DNA from: Guptibacillus algicola
Lineage (GTDB): Bacteria; Bacillota; Bacilli; Bacillales; Guptibacillaceae
Direction of reading: 5' to 3'
DNA: 64,000 nucleotides
Assembly: GCF_020171805.1 (NCBI RefSeq)
Contig: NZ_JAIVAF010000003.1
Location: 186,001-250,000 of the forward strand
Shown here piece after piece: positions 33,230 to 42,522 of the stretch (position 1 is the stretch's first letter; the number at the start of each line of letters is the position of its first letter). The notes beneath the pieces are model-generated. The model was not told where the DNA came from, ran no database searches, and worked only from the letters and a program-made list of their open reading frames with translations. Position numbers and translations under genes: made by a program.

Positions 33230-34195
33230 ATGACTTTGGTAGAGACGATACGTGAAAGACTTAATGAGGTTTATCCTATTGAAGTAACCAATGTTGAAGC
33301 CGTCACAAATGAGATGTACCGGTGTAAGGCTGAAGAAGAAACGTATTATGCTAGAATTACGAACTACAAGACGTTAGATGAGCAGGCCGAAGAGGTTCGC
33401 TATACTGAATTTTTACGAAATGAAGGGCTCGGCACATCGCCAGCGATCGCTTCTTTGAACGGGAACGTTGTGGAAAAGATCTCGCTCCCGGAGAAGGACG
33501 TGCTAACCGTCCTCTATGAAGCAGCGCCTGGACGACACCTGCCTCGAAGTGAATGGAATGCAGATGTATTAAAAGAGGTAGGGCGGGAGATTGGTAAATT
33601 GCATCGCGCTTCTAAGAAGTTTGAAAAGACTCATCCTATTCAGCACATCAACGACTGGCATGAAAGCGGAGAGTATGACTTTCTCACATACATTCCTGAA
33701 GAGGAACAAGCGATTCGAGCGATTGCTGAGGAGGTTCATTCGACGATAAGGAACTTACCGAAAACGGATGGAAATTATGGGCTGCTTCACGGCGATCTCT
33801 GGTTAGAAAACATCCTTGTTGATGATGATCGGAGGATGACGATGATCGATTTCCAAGATTGTGAGAAACATTTTTATATTTTCGATTTAGCCGTTCCGAT
33901 TTATAGTGCGATCGAGTATTCATTTCCAGGCGGTGGCAACATCGTGGACTATGGTCGTGAGGTTACTAAAGCAATTATCGAAGGGTACGAAGAGGAAAAT
34001 GACCTATCAGCAGAAATGGTTGAGAAACTCCCGTTATTCATCAAGCTAAAAGAACTCTTTGAATACAGCTTAATGCACATGTACTGGGATAAAGAGAAGC
34101 TTACTGAAGAACAGATGAGAATTATGAATCATTTTAGAATGAGGATAGAACGAAATCATTCAATGATTGAGGAAAAATGGTTAACACGAACGTAA
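33230..34195 (+). CDS. APH-fold phosphotransferase (aminoglycoside phosphotransferase/homoserine kinase II-like)
   Basis: This 321-residue protein has the kinase core: ATP-lobe region, Brenner motif LLHGDLWLENILVD (catalytic Asp), and MIDFQDCE (metal Asp). Such proteins phosphorylate small alcohols or amines; many in Bacillus have no known substrate, so antibiotic resistance should not be assumed. AGAAGGGAAG precedes the ATG. Confidence 0.8.
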   Translation: MTLVETIRERLNEVYPIEVTNVEAVTNEMYRCKAEEETYYARITNYKTLDEQAEEVRYTEFLRNEGLGTSPAIASLNGNVVEKISLPEKDVLTVLYEAAPGRHLPRSEWNADVLKEVGREIGKLHRASKKFEKTHPIQHINDWHESGEYDFLTYIPEEEQAIRAIAEEVHSTIRNLPKTDGNYGLLHGDLWLENILVDDDRRMTMIDFQDCEKHFYIFDLAVPIYSAIEYSFPGGGNIVDYGREVTKAIIEGYEEENDLSAEMVEKLPLFIKLKELFEYSLMHMYWDKEKLTEEQMRIMNHFRMRIERNHSMIEEKWLTRT

Positions 34196-34267
34196 ATGAC
34201 ACGGAAGATGCAACAAATACGTAATAGAAGAGAGAACCCGATTAAACGATAGGAAGGGAGTACCTAG

Positions 34268-34888
34268 ATGAAATTGCGATCGAACCGATTAGGAAGTGTG
34301 TTAACGAAGTTTCTATGGGCTGATATCGTACTTACCTCAATTCTAATGATAAATGTTTTCATAGCGCAAGTGGTGGGTGTTGGTGACTCTTTCATCAATT
34401 ATGATGCTGTTGTCGCACTTGTTTTAGGCGTGAATGTACTGATCTATACAATCATTTATCTCGTCTGGCTTCACAAAGTACATAATGATTTGCGAGAAAT
34501 GGATTCCTCGTATCCGATAACACCAGGTGGTGCGCTCGCGCGAGTGATGGTCCCGTTTTACAATCTATATGGGCTTTGGAATGTGTATGCAACGATGGCA
34601 ACTCATTTTAAGGAGAGCGCATCATCACATGAAGCAGGGAAAAAGCTCGCGATCTACACGCCGATCTATTATTTTCTTTATTTGATTACAGGATTCATGA
34701 ACTCATACATAAGCTTTCAGTCAGACTATGATCCATTTAGTTTCATTTGGCTTCTTACTTATATAGGGGATGCTGCGCTAGTGATTTCTTATATCCTAAT
34801 CATTAAAGTCGTGACTACTGGTTTGATGAATTTATCGGAACAGTATATGAAAAGTGACAATGAAGATCAAGCTAGTTCTTCATTTTGA
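34268..34888 (+). CDS. Membrane protein, DUF4328-like
   Basis: This 206-residue protein has four spans with the central block YPITPGGALARVMVPFYNLY and GLWNVYATM, resembling DUF4328-type membrane proteins. GGAAGGGAGT precedes the ATG, and a strong terminator follows. Function unknown. Confidence 0.65.
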   Translation: MKLRSNRLGSVLTKFLWADIVLTSILMINVFIAQVVGVGDSFINYDAVVALVLGVNVLIYTIIYLVWLHKVHNDLREMDSSYPITPGGALARVMVPFYNLYGLWNVYATMATHFKESASSHEAGKKLAIYTPIYYFLYLITGFMNSYISFQSDYDPFSFIWLLTYIGDAALVISYILIIKVVTTGLMNLSEQYMKSDNEDQASSSF

Positions 34889-34927
34889 ACCAACGATACT
34901 CATTGAAGAATAATCAAATGACGTAGA

Positions 34928-34969
34928 AGAGCTTGAAGCGGCACAAATGCCCTGCAAGCTCTTTTTTTT
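34928..34969 (+). terminator. Terminator
   Basis: AGAGCTTG (34928-34935) pairs with CAAGCTCT (34955-34962); GGCA and TGCC pair inside; seven or more T residues follow. Confidence 0.88.
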
Positions 34970-35113
34970 ATTTAAATCATCGCGGGTTATATGGGTTTAT
35001 TTGTAATTATAAGTATTATACTAATCTAAATGACATATATATGTTGCAAAAAGACATTCTTATTATATAATGGAAAAAGAAGGTTATTCATTTACAAATT
35101 GTGGGGTGGAGAA

Positions 35114-35977
35114 ATGAGTATCGAAATGAAGCGTCTTTCGAAATCGTTCAAGAAAGGCGAGCTTGCACTATCAAAGGTTGATTTTACGATGCAAAGAGGC
35201 GAGGTTGTTGGATTGGTTGGTCCGAACGGGGCGGGGAAGACGACGCTGATGAAAATACTGTCTGGGATTATTGTGAAGTACGACGGTGAGTTAAGTATGG
35301 GTGATCAAGCTAAGGTTGGGAGTTTAATAGAGAAACCGAAGTTCTTTCCGAATAGGAGTGGGTTGTACAACATCAACTACTTTAGCGCACTGTATGGAGC
35401 GAGTAACAAGCAGATGGATGACATCATCGAGTCGCTTGGAATGGCTTCTTATTTGAAAAAGAAGGTGAAGCATTATTCGCTTGGGATGAAGCAGCGGCTT
35501 GGTATTGCGCTTGCACTCATTTCGAACCCGGACTATCTTATTCTAGATGAACCGACGAACGGCATGGATCCTGATGGGATACGGAATATACTTCAGTATG
35601 TAAGGGAGCTTGTTAAGGAACGAAACATTGGCGTGCTGATTTCTAGTCACATTCTAGAAGATGTGGAGAACATTAGTGACCGCGTGTATGTGATCAAAGA
35701 TGGGGCATTCGTGAATCAGTATAGTCGTGACCGTGAGCATGAACAGGTAATCAGCCTTGCTTTTTCAGAGGATGAGGTCCATAAAGCGTTCAGCATGCTT
35801 GGTAATGAAGAGAGCATCAAAAAACAGCAGAATGTGATTTCCTTCATCTACGATGGAGACATGAAGCCGATTTTGCAGCACTTAGGTCAAGAGGAGATCT
35901 ACCCAACAGATGTGAAGTCAAAGAGAGCAACGTTAGAAGACTTTTACTTTGAACAGATGAGAGGAGAAGCGAAATGA
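35114..35977 (+). CDS. ABC transporter ATP-binding protein (YtrB/bacitracin-type)
   Basis: This 287-residue ATPase has Walker A GPNGAGKTT, signature YSLGMKQRLGIA, Walker B YLILDEPTNGMD and an ISSHILEDVENI switch region, typical of BcrA-type exporters. ATG 35114 follows GGGGTGGAG; an open extension back to 35030 has no ribosome site and is not typical sequence. It overlaps the permease gene by four bases. Confidence 0.88.
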   Translation: MSIEMKRLSKSFKKGELALSKVDFTMQRGEVVGLVGPNGAGKTTLMKILSGIIVKYDGELSMGDQAKVGSLIEKPKFFPNRSGLYNINYFSALYGASNKQMDDIIESLGMASYLKKKVKHYSLGMKQRLGIALALISNPDYLILDEPTNGMDPDGIRNILQYVRELVKERNIGVLISSHILEDVENISDRVYVIKDGAFVNQYSRDREHEQVISLAFSEDEVHKAFSMLGNEESIKKQQNVISFIYDGDMKPILQHLGQEEIYPTDVKSKRATLEDFYFEQMRGEAK

Positions 35978-36693
35978 ATTTTGGCAAATATCTCACACTG
36001 GAGCTTAAACGAAACGTCCTAAGTCTACCTTTATTTCTAGCGATTGGTCTTTCGCTTATGTTAGGTGGCGGCATCGTCTATTCGATTTATCAGATGGATG
36101 GGCCCTTTCGTCCGGAAAATGTAACTGGGTTGTACTCCATGATCGCGACAGTTGCACTAGGGGTCTACTGTGCAAAGCTCGTTATCATAGACCTTCATTA
36201 CGGAACAATCTACTTGCTGTTCACGTCAGCACGAGACAGACTAAAGTTCCTTGTATCAAGAGTAATCGTCACCTCGGCCGTATCGGTCATGTTTGGAATC
36301 GGTTGTGGTGCTCTTCTTTACGTAAATTATTTTCTTAACGACCAGGCGTTTTCATGGGGAGATGTTGGCTCAGCGGTTTTCCATTATGTACTGTTTGGGG
36401 TGTTCTTCACACTTTTCTTTCTCGTGATTTCGATGTTCTACCAGAAGACGATGAACCTTTTCGTTCTTTCGGTCGTGACGATTCTTGTGTTACCAGGCAT
36501 CCTCGGGATTGTTTTACAGGTCGATGCAGTACCAGCATTCATAAAAGACTTCGTAACCTATCTTCCGTTATATAGCTTGCCGAACGATCTACCGTTTCTA
36601 GCTATGGAGAGTCTCGATATAGTTGTCGTCACACTCGTCAGCCTCGGCTTTTTCGCATTTGCGTATTATCGGTTACCAAAAACAGACTACTAA
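35974..36693 (+). CDS. ABC transporter permease
   Basis: This 239-residue protein has six spans (ABC-2 type) and is coupled to the preceding ATPase by ATGA overlap. Together they form an exporter of unknown cargo, with peptide or lipid-active compounds typical for this group. Confidence 0.8.
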   Translation: MNFGKYLTLELKRNVLSLPLFLAIGLSLMLGGGIVYSIYQMDGPFRPENVTGLYSMIATVALGVYCAKLVIIDLHYGTIYLLFTSARDRLKFLVSRVIVTSAVSVMFGIGCGALLYVNYFLNDQAFSWGDVGSAVFHYVLFGVFFTLFFLVISMFYQKTMNLFVLSVVTILVLPGILGIVLQVDAVPAFIKDFVTYLPLYSLPNDLPFLAMESLDIVVVTLVSLGFFAFAYYRLPKTDY

Positions 36694-36707
36694 CAGGAGG
36701 GAAAGTA

Positions 36708-37244
36708 ATGAAACTTTTTTCAAAGCGAAAAGTGTTGGATGAGCGCATAGCTGGGCTTCAAAACGGCATTTTTCGAGAACTTTATTCAATCACCGTTGGG
36801 CTTTGTGGGCTGTCGATCTTTCATGAACAGTTCTTTGGGGATTCAAGTTTGGAGAATCTCTGGCTTGAGCTCTTGATCATCATTGGGGGAGGAGTTTATT
36901 ATCTCGTACGCTCGTCGATGCTTGGGATTTTCACAGATGAGGTCGAGATGCATGATCGTTCGAGTAAGTGGAAGATGAGTACGAAGAATATTGTGATCAG
37001 CGTGCTCGTAGGACTGGGAGGTTCGTTATCGATTGCGACGATCAATTCGCTGCGATTCGGTGAAACGCGAGGAGAGACGATCGAGTTCTTCTTCATGATT
37101 TTCTTTACATGCATCATCTTTTATATTCCTTTCTTATTTGCAATTCTCGTCCTTCCTTACGCATTTGCGAAGTACCGAAGCGATAAGGTGAATAAGAACG
37201 AGTTGGGGGAGATGGACGATGATGATGAACAGGATGTGCGGTGA
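36708..37244 (+). CDS. Membrane protein, DUF6773-like
   Basis: This 178-residue protein has four spans; its soluble start (VLDERIAGLQNGIFRELYSI) and end (acidic EMDDDDEQD) resemble the DUF6773 group often found beside an XRE regulator. AACAGGAGGGAAAG precedes the ATG. It lies between the ABC exporter and an XRE gene, so all four genes are likely one unit. Confidence 0.65.
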   Translation: MKLFSKRKVLDERIAGLQNGIFRELYSITVGLCGLSIFHEQFFGDSSLENLWLELLIIIGGGVYYLVRSSMLGIFTDEVEMHDRSSKWKMSTKNIVISVLVGLGGSLSIATINSLRFGETRGETIEFFFMIFFTCIIFYIPFLFAILVLPYAFAKYRSDKVNKNELGEMDDDDEQDVR

Positions 37245-37250
37245 TCGACG

Positions 37251-37445
37251 TTGAAGAATAAAAAACTAAAGATGGCGCGAGTAGAGCACGACCTATCGCA
37301 GCAGGAGCTTGCGAAAAAGGTTGGTGTGTCGAGGCAAACGATTGGCTTGATCGAACTCGGGAAATATAATCCAACACTTCAACTATGTTTAGCGATTTGT
37401 AAGGCTCTTGGAAAGACGCTCGATGAGTTGTTTTGGGAGGAGTAG
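37251..37445 (+). CDS. XRE-family small DNA-binding regulator
   Basis: This 64-residue one-domain HTH protein (HDLSQQELAKKVGVSRQTIGLIELGKYNPTL, ending LDELFWEE) has a TTG start at 37251, six bases after the preceding stop. No strong ribosome site, so it is probably translated by coupling. It likely controls the ABC/DUF6773 unit. Confidence 0.85.
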   Translation: MKNKKLKMARVEHDLSQQELAKKVGVSRQTIGLIELGKYNPTLQLCLAICKALGKTLDELFWEE

Positions 37446-37501
37446 TTTTGAGATGAGCATGGTGTTTGTAATGAACAATCTGGTTCGTACCAAGCAGAAA
37501 G

Positions 37502-37535
37502 ACGCAGAGGCTTTAGGATCCTCTGCGTTTTTTTA
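37502..37535 (+). terminator. Terminator
   Basis: ACGCAGAGG (37502-37510) pairs perfectly with CCTCTGCGT (37520-37528), followed by seven T residues. Confidence 0.9.
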
Positions 37536-37580
37536 TTTATTGAACTGTTCTTCAACTAACGCCTCTACCTTTACATGTAG

Positions 37581-38252
37581 TTATATAAATCTTGTTAAAT
37601 AATCGCCAAATATTTTGTTCATAACTTTTGGTGTGTTTTCTATATAAACATTCATTTGTTCAATGTTTGATTCGACCTTATCAGCGTTTCGTTCATCTGT
37701 TGGGAAATCAGATATTCCTTTAATGATAATACATTCAACATCATTCTTCTTACAGATATAAGCAATTGCACCTGCTTCAGTATCGGCGATTGTGATGTCG
37801 TTTTCTTTAAGTTCTAAATAGTCCTTCCACATAACGACTGCTTTATCAGCGGTACCAATTGTTCCAGTATAAAAATCATTTCCATATTTCGATAAATCAA
37901 TATCGACTATGAAGGATTGTTTTATAAGAGGCTCGGTTTCTTTTACGGTGCAATCATATTGAACGGCTTTATCCGGTACAAAAATATCCAAATTACCGAA
38001 AGTATCATCTATCCCTGCACATGTTCCAGCAACGATTACTTTCGTTAAATGGAAGTTAGAAATCATATATTGATTACCACCGACACCATTTACTTTTCTT
38101 ACACCTGTACTATAAAAAACTAACTCGGTTCCATTCATTGTTCTTATGAAATATTCCCCATAAGGATAACCGAAACGTTCATGATCTTTTATGTCGAAAT
38201 ATTCCAATGTCGCTTCAAATTCCCACTTCGTTGCTATACTTATTCCTATCAT
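37581..38252 (-). CDS. Nucleosidase/phosphorylase family protein (MTA/SAH nucleosidase-like)
   Basis: This 223-residue protein has the PNP/UDP fold layout of MTA/SAH nucleosidases: VAGTCAGID, GTADKAV and ADTEAGAIAYICKKNDVECIIIKGISDFP, which contains the active-site Glu and the catalytic Asp. It is more divergent than housekeeping Pfs (ADTEAGAIA for DMEAAAIA). AGGGGATAAG precedes the ATG. It could be a second MTA-handling enzyme or a base-specific nucleosidase. It is monocistronic and AT-rich compared with the 11-26 kb block. Confidence 0.7.
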   Translation of the reverse strand: MIGISIATKWEFEATLEYFDIKDHERFGYPYGEYFIRTMNGTELVFYSTGVRKVNGVGGNQYMISNFHLTKVIVAGTCAGIDDTFGNLDIFVPDKAVQYDCTVKETEPLIKQSFIVDIDLSKYGNDFYTGTIGTADKAVVMWKDYLELKENDITIADTEAGAIAYICKKNDVECIIIKGISDFPTDERNADKVESNIEQMNVYIENTPKVMNKIFGDYLTRFI

Positions 38253-38581
38253 CGACTTATCCCCTAGAATTATGATTTGTCACGATTGATTGTCTATACA
38301 TGGTCTACATTTATATTTTATCGTTATCAACATTTCGTCATTAATATGGAAATATCCTTTTTTACTAACCTGCCTCACTACGTCGGGAATCCTCGTTCTT
38401 TCTTGTTCTTAGCTTTCAAAAACGTTTCTACTATTAACCGATCAAAGATTTATAGTCAAGTAATATATATATAAAAGGTAAAATGGCGAACGGTGCCGAA
38501 TTTATTAGGTAATAGATCACGATTTTTAGAAAAGGTAGGGAATTAAGGAAAGCATAACTCGTGCAGTGAAGGGGGAATGGA
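38253..38581. other. Gene-free stretch between divergent genes
   Basis: No gene with a ribosome site was found here. It should hold the promoters of the nucleosidase (minus) and the PAS-STAS gene (plus). The segment 38460-38480 is very AT-rich (TAATATATATATAAAA), compatible with a promoter core, but no certain hexamer pair was assigned. Confidence 0.4.
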
Positions 38582-39319
38582 ATGGATATGAACGGGCTTT
38601 CTCGTGCTATTCTAGATAAACTTTCATACGGTGTTTTAGCAATCGACAATGACTATCGAATCACGTTACTTAACAAAGCGGGAGCAGATTTACTCGAACT
38701 ATCACCAGACGAAGTGTTGGGGGAAAACATGTATGAGGTTTTCGAAGGCGCTCCTGAGGAGGTTCGGCACGTAGAAAGGACTGTTAAGACGCATAAAGAA
38801 TATTTCGTTGATGTGATGCCCTATCATTACGGAAAATACGAAAAGTACCTCTCCATTCAAACGAGACTTCTCCGAGAAAGTGATACAGTGGTTGGTGCGT
38901 TTGTTGAGTTCACGGACGTTAGTAATCTTTATAAGAAACAGCTGCAGCTCGTGAGTCGAGTCGAAAGCTTGTCAGTGAACGTTATTCCTCTCAGTGAAGG
39001 CGTTGCGGTGCTCCCCCTCCAATCCACGATGGACGAATTTGAATTTAATCACATCATTGATAAAGGTGTTGAAAGAGTTTCGGAGCTCAGGGTCAATGAG
39101 CTGATTATCGACCTTTCCGCCATCGGGAATATTGACCCAGTTCTGCTCGCAAATATTCAAAAGCTCGTGAACACCATCTCGATTATTGGAACGAACGTGA
39201 TGATCACGGGTATTCGTCCTTCAGTAGCAATAGAATGGACAAAATCAAATGAAGGGAACATTCAAGCACGATTTTATTCGAACCTTGGAGTGGCACTAAA
39301 AGATGTGTTCTACACATAA
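38582..39319 (+). CDS. PAS-STAS sensor protein (stressosome-like)
   Basis: This 245-residue protein has an N-terminal PAS domain (about 8-118, YGVLAIDNDYRITLLNKAG) joined by a short helix to a C-terminal STAS domain (about 130-243, ELIIDLSAIGNIDPVL). This resembles RsbR-type stressosome proteins, whose N-terminal domain varies. The STAS phospho-threonine is not clearly kept; DLSAIGN has serine instead. GAAGGGGGAATGG precedes the start, ATG 38582 or 38588. It is a lone gene. Confidence 0.78.
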   Translation: MDMNGLSRAILDKLSYGVLAIDNDYRITLLNKAGADLLELSPDEVLGENMYEVFEGAPEEVRHVERTVKTHKEYFVDVMPYHYGKYEKYLSIQTRLLRESDTVVGAFVEFTDVSNLYKKQLQLVSRVESLSVNVIPLSEGVAVLPLQSTMDEFEFNHIIDKGVERVSELRVNELIIDLSAIGNIDPVLLANIQKLVNTISIIGTNVMITGIRPSVAIEWTKSNEGNIQARFYSNLGVALKDVFYT

Positions 39320-39394
39320 AGAATTGGGTTACTGACTTTGATAGTAGTCAGGCTGATTACGAATGAACACGTAGGATTAACCTGCTGAAAGTGA

Positions 39395-39426
39395 GCTTAT
39401 CATTAATTGGGGTAGGCTTTTTTATA
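39395..39426 (+). terminator. Possible weak terminator
   Basis: GCTTATC (39395-39401) pairs with GGTAGGC (39411-39417) using two G-U pairs, followed by a T run. Confidence 0.45.
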
Positions 39427-39469
39427 TGTCATACATACTTTGTTTAAAGGGATTAACGGAGGGTTACAA

Positions 39470-40345
39470 ATGGATACGTTAAAGCGCGTTATCAATGCAT
39501 TTAAGTTGGATGTGTTAGAAATAGAAAATGTTCCTGAGTCGTTTAGTTCCACTGTCTATAACGTGAAACTTCGCGATCACCGTCTTGTGTATATTAAGAT
39601 TCCATATTCAAAAGTAAAACGAGATCGAGAATTACAAGTGCTCAAACGCTTAGACGGACATCTTCCTGTTCCGAAAGTGTTAGACTACTGGGAAGGTGAT
39701 GAAGAAGTCACTGGTGCATTTCTGTTATCTGTGATAGATGGTGTTCCTATATCTGAAAAGGTAGATTCAGCTTTAGCGTTTGATATTGGCGTTCACCATG
39801 CCAAGCTACATAGCATCGTTCCTGAAGAATCTGATTATGGACGGGCTGTTTCGAATGAGTATGATCGTTGGACGGAGTTTATTAAACAGCAGTTCTACTC
39901 CTTTGCAGAAGATGTGAAGAAAGTGATCGAGAGAAATTTATTTGAACAGTCACTTACTCATTTCCATGATCTTCAACAGTTACTTCCACCTCCAGAGGGA
40001 CCACGATTCATCCATATGGATTTTCGATCAGGCAATATTTTAGTGAATGACAATCGAGTAGCTGGTATTATCGATTTCGAAAGTGTTCGGATCGGTGCAA
40101 CAGAGATCGACTTCACGAAAATTAACCGAGACATTTTCAGGAAATACCCTGGAACAATGGAAGCATTCGTAGAAGGTTACCGATCGATTCGGCCACTGAT
40201 TGATCTCCAAAACGTGCTACCGTTTTATACCTTCATCGACGCCTTTAATTCGATTGGTTGGTGTAAAAGAAGAGGCATGATGGAAAAGAACCGTGCGTTT
40301 GTAGAGCAAAATTATAATGATTTAAAAAGAATACTTCGGTCTTAG
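39470..40345 (+). CDS. APH-fold phosphotransferase
   Basis: This 291-residue protein has catalytic loop FIHMDFRSGNILVND and metal motif GIIDFESV, marking an aminoglycoside-phosphotransferase-family kinase of unknown substrate. ATG 39470 follows AACGGAGGG. It is only distantly similar to the APH-fold protein at 33230. A strong terminator follows. Confidence 0.8.
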   Translation: MDTLKRVINAFKLDVLEIENVPESFSSTVYNVKLRDHRLVYIKIPYSKVKRDRELQVLKRLDGHLPVPKVLDYWEGDEEVTGAFLLSVIDGVPISEKVDSALAFDIGVHHAKLHSIVPEESDYGRAVSNEYDRWTEFIKQQFYSFAEDVKKVIERNLFEQSLTHFHDLQQLLPPPEGPRFIHMDFRSGNILVNDNRVAGIIDFESVRIGATEIDFTKINRDIFRKYPGTMEAFVEGYRSIRPLIDLQNVLPFYTFIDAFNSIGWCKRRGMMEKNRAFVEQNYNDLKRILRS

Positions 40346-40374
40346 TCAGGTATTCTTGTAAAAAGCTACACGTT

Positions 40375-40412
40375 AAGCCACCTCTTTGTTAGAGAAGGAG
40401 GTGGCTTTTTCT
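40375..40412 (+). terminator. Strong terminator
   Basis: AAGCCACCTC (40375-40384) pairs perfectly with GAGGTGGCTT (40398-40407), with T residues after it. It also serves the convergent minus-strand gene, though A residues upstream are few. Confidence 0.88.
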
Positions 40413-40426
40413 CATGGATTTCACTG

Positions 40427-40762
40427 TTAATAAGAGTCATTTCTTTCACTCTGTTTGTCCATTGAGTTAGTTTTTGTCGAGCGGTATTTTACGAAGTACG
40501 GCAGGGCAAGAAGCATCCCGATTGCATAAAGGATCGCCACGACGATCGTAGTTGAAGTAGAGAGTGTAGAGGTTGCAGTAACGAACATACCTAATAGACC
40601 GATCGGAACAACACTAAGGATCGCAACTAGAATTCTAGAACCGAACGTCACCTGATTTACTGTCCCACACTCTTCGCAAACAATCGGGCGATAAGCAAAA
40701 AACATAGCCTTTTGAACTGCTTCCCATGAGAATGTGTTGTGGCAAACATGGCATTGTGGAAT
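40427..40762 (-). CDS. cxxc_20_cxxc-type zinc-ribbon membrane protein with ATT start
   Basis: Read from an ATT codon (complement of 40760-40762) the protein has 111 residues and begins MPQCHVCHNTFSWEAV. Cys4/Cys7 and Cys29/Cys32 (PIVCEECG) form the CxxC-about-20-CxxC pattern of a small Bacillus family that begins MPxCxxC and has FSW. Two spans follow. The first ATG (complement of 40705) would remove the first CxxC pair and has no ribosome site, whereas AAAGGAGTGAG lies 9 bases before the ATT. I therefore take ATT as the start. Confidence 0.7.
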   Translation of the reverse strand: MPQCHVCHNTFSWEAVQKAMFFAYRPIVCEECGTVNQVTFGSRILVAILSVVPIGLLGMFVTATSTLSTSTTIVVAILYAIGMLLALPYFVKYRSTKTNSMDKQSERNDSY

Positions 40763-40927
40763 GGTGTCTCACTCCTTTTATGTAGTATTTTTCCATCTTA
40801 ACAAATGTTGCTTCGATTCACATTAGTTTCATATCTAGTTGTTTAATCTGTTAAACTGTGGATGGATAGCGTTTGTAGGGAATGGTATGAATACATAATA
40901 GATTTGCCGTAAAAGGAGTTTGGACTT

Positions 40928-41311
40928 TTGAGAAGATTGCACCCAGTTAATGTGGGTTTATTTAGTGTTTTTCTAATGAGTTTAGCGGTAATGATGCTAA
41001 TCGTATACAACGATTACGACAGTTACTTCGCAATGGTTACTGTGATCAGTTGCTTGGTGTACTTTTTTCTATATGTAGGCTATGTCGCTATCCTTTCATT
41101 TTTTAAAGCGATTCGAATGGATAGAAAGGAAAAGAAGGCGAGAATACTTAGGTTCCTCGCTTGGTTTGTGGCCTTAAGTGCAATCAATATCGCCATGTCA
41201 CTTGTTACTTCCGAAGACATCCGTCCACTTGATTTCTTCGTACCATTTGGAATGGCGACTGGCATTGCTTTCTTTGATGTGACGTTTTTCAAGAAGAGAA
41301 GGTATTCGTGA
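40928..41311 (+). CDS. Membrane protein, unknown
   Basis: This 127-residue protein has four spans and a basic loop (RMDRKEKKARI). TTG 40928 follows AAAAGGAG. Not recognised. Confidence 0.6.
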   Translation: MRRLHPVNVGLFSVFLMSLAVMMLIVYNDYDSYFAMVTVISCLVYFFLYVGYVAILSFFKAIRMDRKEKKARILRFLAWFVALSAINIAMSLVTSEDIRPLDFFVPFGMATGIAFFDVTFFKKRRYS

Positions 41312-41337
41312 GTGACAAAAGAATTATTACAAGACGT

Positions 41338-41368
41338 AACTCCTAATCTCGGAGTGCGTTTTTTTTAG
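41338..41368 (+). terminator. Terminator
   Basis: ACTCC (41339-41343) pairs with GGAGT (41351-41355), with further pairs at the base, followed by eight T residues. Confidence 0.65.
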
Positions 41369-41410
41369 TACGTGCTTCTTAGAATGCAAACTAACAAAAG
41401 GAGAACATCT

Positions 41411-42310
41411 ATGAAATTAAAAGGAATAATCTACGTCCTGTTAGGAGCTGGCAGCTTCGGGTTCACGCCAGTCTTTGTGAAGACGGGGTTTGGGTATGGG
41501 TATTCGTTAGGACAAATCAATATTGCTCAAATGGTGCTCGCCTTCATCTTGTTGGCTGGTCTTAGCTTGGTACTAGGTTTGAAGTTAAAAAACATATCGA
41601 AGCGTGACTACATCAAAATTATGATCACTGGTACCGCGATGGGGTTAACGAGTATCTTCTATTACGGCGCGATGCTGTATTTGAGCGCTTCGCTTGCGAT
41701 CATCATGCTTTTTCAATTTGTGTGGATCGGGATGATCTATGAGTGGGTCTTCAGCAAGGTTAAACCAACTAAAGTAAACTTCCTCTCCCTCCTCGTGACG
41801 TTAACTGGGGTCATATTCGCATCGAACATCATCGCTGGGGATGCATCAGCATTGCATCCAATCGGATTACTTCTCGGATTTCTAGCTGGTGCTTCGTATG
41901 CAGGGTTTATCTTCTTTAGCGGACAAGTTGCGACGGACTCGAATCCAATCGTCCGCAGTATGCTGATGGTGGCAGGTTCAATGGTTCTCGTATTAATCGT
42001 GTTTGTTCAAGACATTCCTTCTGTTGGAATTACTGACGGTCGTTTGTGGTTGTTGGGTACGGGGCTTGCGCTTGTCGGAGGCGTGATACCGACGTTGTTC
42101 TTTGCGAAAGGTGCCCCGCTCATTACAGGAAGGCTCGCGAATGTGCTAAGTTCAATCGAGCTACCAGTCGCCATCATTTCTGCGATGATCGTGCTATCGG
42201 AATCCGTTTCGCTCCTCCAATGGATGGGAGTGCTGTTGATCGTTGTGGCGATTATGATTAATGAGCTTGGTGATGTGATGAGAGGGAAAGCAGATATCAA
42301 TCGTGGATGA
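41411..42310 (+). CDS. DMT-family (EamA) transporter
   Basis: This 299-residue protein has ten spans as two EamA halves, with GAGSFGFTPVFVKTGF at the N-terminus. ATG 41411 follows AAAAGGAGAAC. The family exports or imports metabolites; substrate unknown. It is unlike the EamA protein of the cnt operon at 57548. Confidence 0.82.
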   Translation: MKLKGIIYVLLGAGSFGFTPVFVKTGFGYGYSLGQINIAQMVLAFILLAGLSLVLGLKLKNISKRDYIKIMITGTAMGLTSIFYYGAMLYLSASLAIIMLFQFVWIGMIYEWVFSKVKPTKVNFLSLLVTLTGVIFASNIIAGDASALHPIGLLLGFLAGASYAGFIFFSGQVATDSNPIVRSMLMVAGSMVLVLIVFVQDIPSVGITDGRLWLLGTGLALVGGVIPTLFFAKGAPLITGRLANVLSSIELPVAIISAMIVLSESVSLLQWMGVLLIVVAIMINELGDVMRGKADINRG

Positions 42311-42319
42311 GGATGTAGC

Positions 42320-42508
42320 ATGAACGTTTTGGCAGAGATGTTACTATCACTTGGACTCGTGCTCGCTCCAGTAGTGGGGTTTTTCTATCCTTATTGGGTA
42401 AGCAGGAAAGGTGAACTATTGAGCGAAAAGAGACTTTACGGGCGCGCTTGGAATCGGAATTTTATTATTAGTGTTCGTGTTTTAGCGAGATTGATGAGCT
42501 TAAAATAG
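42320..42508 (+). CDS. Small membrane protein, unknown
   Basis: This 62-residue protein has one long hydrophobic segment and a basic C-terminus. It begins nine bases after the EamA stop with a weak GAGGATG site. It may be translationally coupled. Confidence 0.45.
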   Translation: MNVLAEMLLSLGLVLAPVVGFFYPYWVSRKGELLSEKRLYGRAWNRNFIISVRVLARLMSLK

Positions 42509-42522
42509 ATTTGGGGGAGAGT

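Noticed and set aside
35030-35113. N-terminal extension of the ABC ATPase
   Set aside because: The extra 28 residues are unlike the family, and the ribosome site GGGGTGGAG lies before ATG 35114.
37408-37602. 64-residue open frame after the XRE gene
   Set aside because: It overlaps the XRE gene and crosses a strong terminator; no ribosome site.
40427-40705. 92-residue form of the zinc-ribbon gene starting at ATG
   Set aside because: It removes the first CxxC pair of the family pattern and has no ribosome site, whereas the ATT start has both.
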